From Erysipelothrix sp. (GTDB lineage: Bacteria > Bacillota_I > Bacilli_A > Erysipelotrichales > Erysipelotrichaceae): a DNA stretch of 8,662 bases. The translations under genes were made by a program, and so were the position numbers. The stretch spans positions 1 to 8,662 of the forward strand of contig JAAYNU010000199.1 of NCBI GenBank assembly GCA_012520695.1, in the 5' to 3' direction. Every line of letters begins with the position of its first letter. The first letter of the stretch is position 1. The notes below the pieces were generated by a model. The model did no database searches. It had not been told where the DNA came from and saw only the letters and a list, made by a program, of their open reading frames with translations. Shown in pieces: positions 8,310-8,662 of the stretch.

Positions 8310-8662
8310 ATGAACGTAGAAGATTTTGATTTTGATTTACCCGAAGAATTAATTGCTCAAACACCCGAGATGAAACGTGATAACTCTCGTTTACTTTATG
8401 TGGATGGTATGAATCTAACGGATGAACATTTTTATGATATTAAATCTCACTTTAAATCAGGCGATGTTTTAGTATTAAATGATACGCGTGTTATTGCGGC
8501 ACGTCTTTTTGGTGAGAAACCTGAAACAGGAGCCCATGTCGAATTACTGATTCTAAAATTTGAAGGTAAATCAGTTGAGTGTCTTGTAGGAAATGCGAAG
8601 GTTGTGAAACTTGGAACTGAACTTAGTTTTGGTGGCGGTAAGCTTAAGGCTGTCTGTACTAA
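8310..8662 (+). CDS. queA: S-adenosylmethionine:tRNA ribosyltransferase-isomerase, 5' part
   Basis: QueA transfers and rearranges the ribosyl group of S-adenosylmethionine onto preQ1 in tRNA to give epoxyqueuosine, directly after the Tgt step. The frame runs open to the window edge, giving the first 117 residues of a protein that is usually about 340-350 long. It opens with MNVEDFDFDLPEELIAQTPE, the standard QueA start, followed by RDNSRLL (24-30) and the signature GDVLVLNDTRVIAARLFG (53-70), then a conserved ETGAHVELLIL stretch and VGNAKVV. GAGGAG (8298-8303), 6 bases before the ATG, is a strong ribosome binding site, so this gene can start translation independently of tgt. It is cut by the window end, with no sign of a break in the gene itself. 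Confidence 0.95.
   Translation, partial: MNVEDFDFDLPEELIAQTPEMKRDNSRLLYVDGMNLTDEHFYDIKSHFKSGDVLVLNDTRVIAARLFGEKPETGAHVELLILKFEGKSVECLVGNAKVVKLGTELSFGGGKLKAVCT

Overview
This window is AT-rich and carries a housekeeping gene set with a sortase, a class II (bacterial-type) HMG-CoA reductase, an L-lactate dehydrogenase, short intergenic gaps and strong Shine-Dalgarno sites. That combination suggests a low-GC Gram-positive bacterium (Bacillota) that makes isoprenoids by the mevalonate route and ferments to lactate. An Erysipelotrichia- or lactic-acid-bacterium-like host would fit, but the genus cannot be fixed from the sequence alone.

Layout from left to right. A terminator hairpin and a promoter precede a small membrane-anchored sortase (+, 88-675). 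It converges with mutY (-, 672-1652), the A/G-mismatch adenine glycosylase; the two reading frames overlap by 4 nt inside a shared bidirectional hairpin. Divergent from mutY is a 411-residue membrane protein (+, 1709-2944) that joins six HdeD/DUF308-like membrane helices to a C-terminal domain that looks like a circularly permuted NlpC/P60-type (papain-like) fold. This is the least understood gene in the window. It converges on mvaA (-, 2960-4189), HMG-CoA reductase, again across a hairpin covering both stop codons.

Divergent from mvaA is ldh (+, 4276-5217), followed by a rightward block: typA/bipA (5309-7117), tgt (7119-8255) and the 5' part of queA (8310 to the window end). typA has two possible tandem promoters, one of them overlapping the ldh terminator. 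tgt starts one base after the typA stop, so translational coupling is likely. tgt and queA act together: Tgt inserts preQ1 at the wobble base of GUN-anticodon tRNAs, and QueA converts it to epoxyqueuosine.

Every intergenic gap is under 100 bases and is accounted for by promoters, ribosome binding sites and terminators. I saw no tRNA, rRNA, CRISPR array, insertion sequence or prophage gene. Most of the window is ordinary core genome. The points of interest are the HdeD/permuted-papain fusion, loss of both fructose-1,6-bisphosphate-binding residues in the LDH, a CxxC beside the sortase active-site His, a possibly leaderless mutY transcript, and compact shared terminators.
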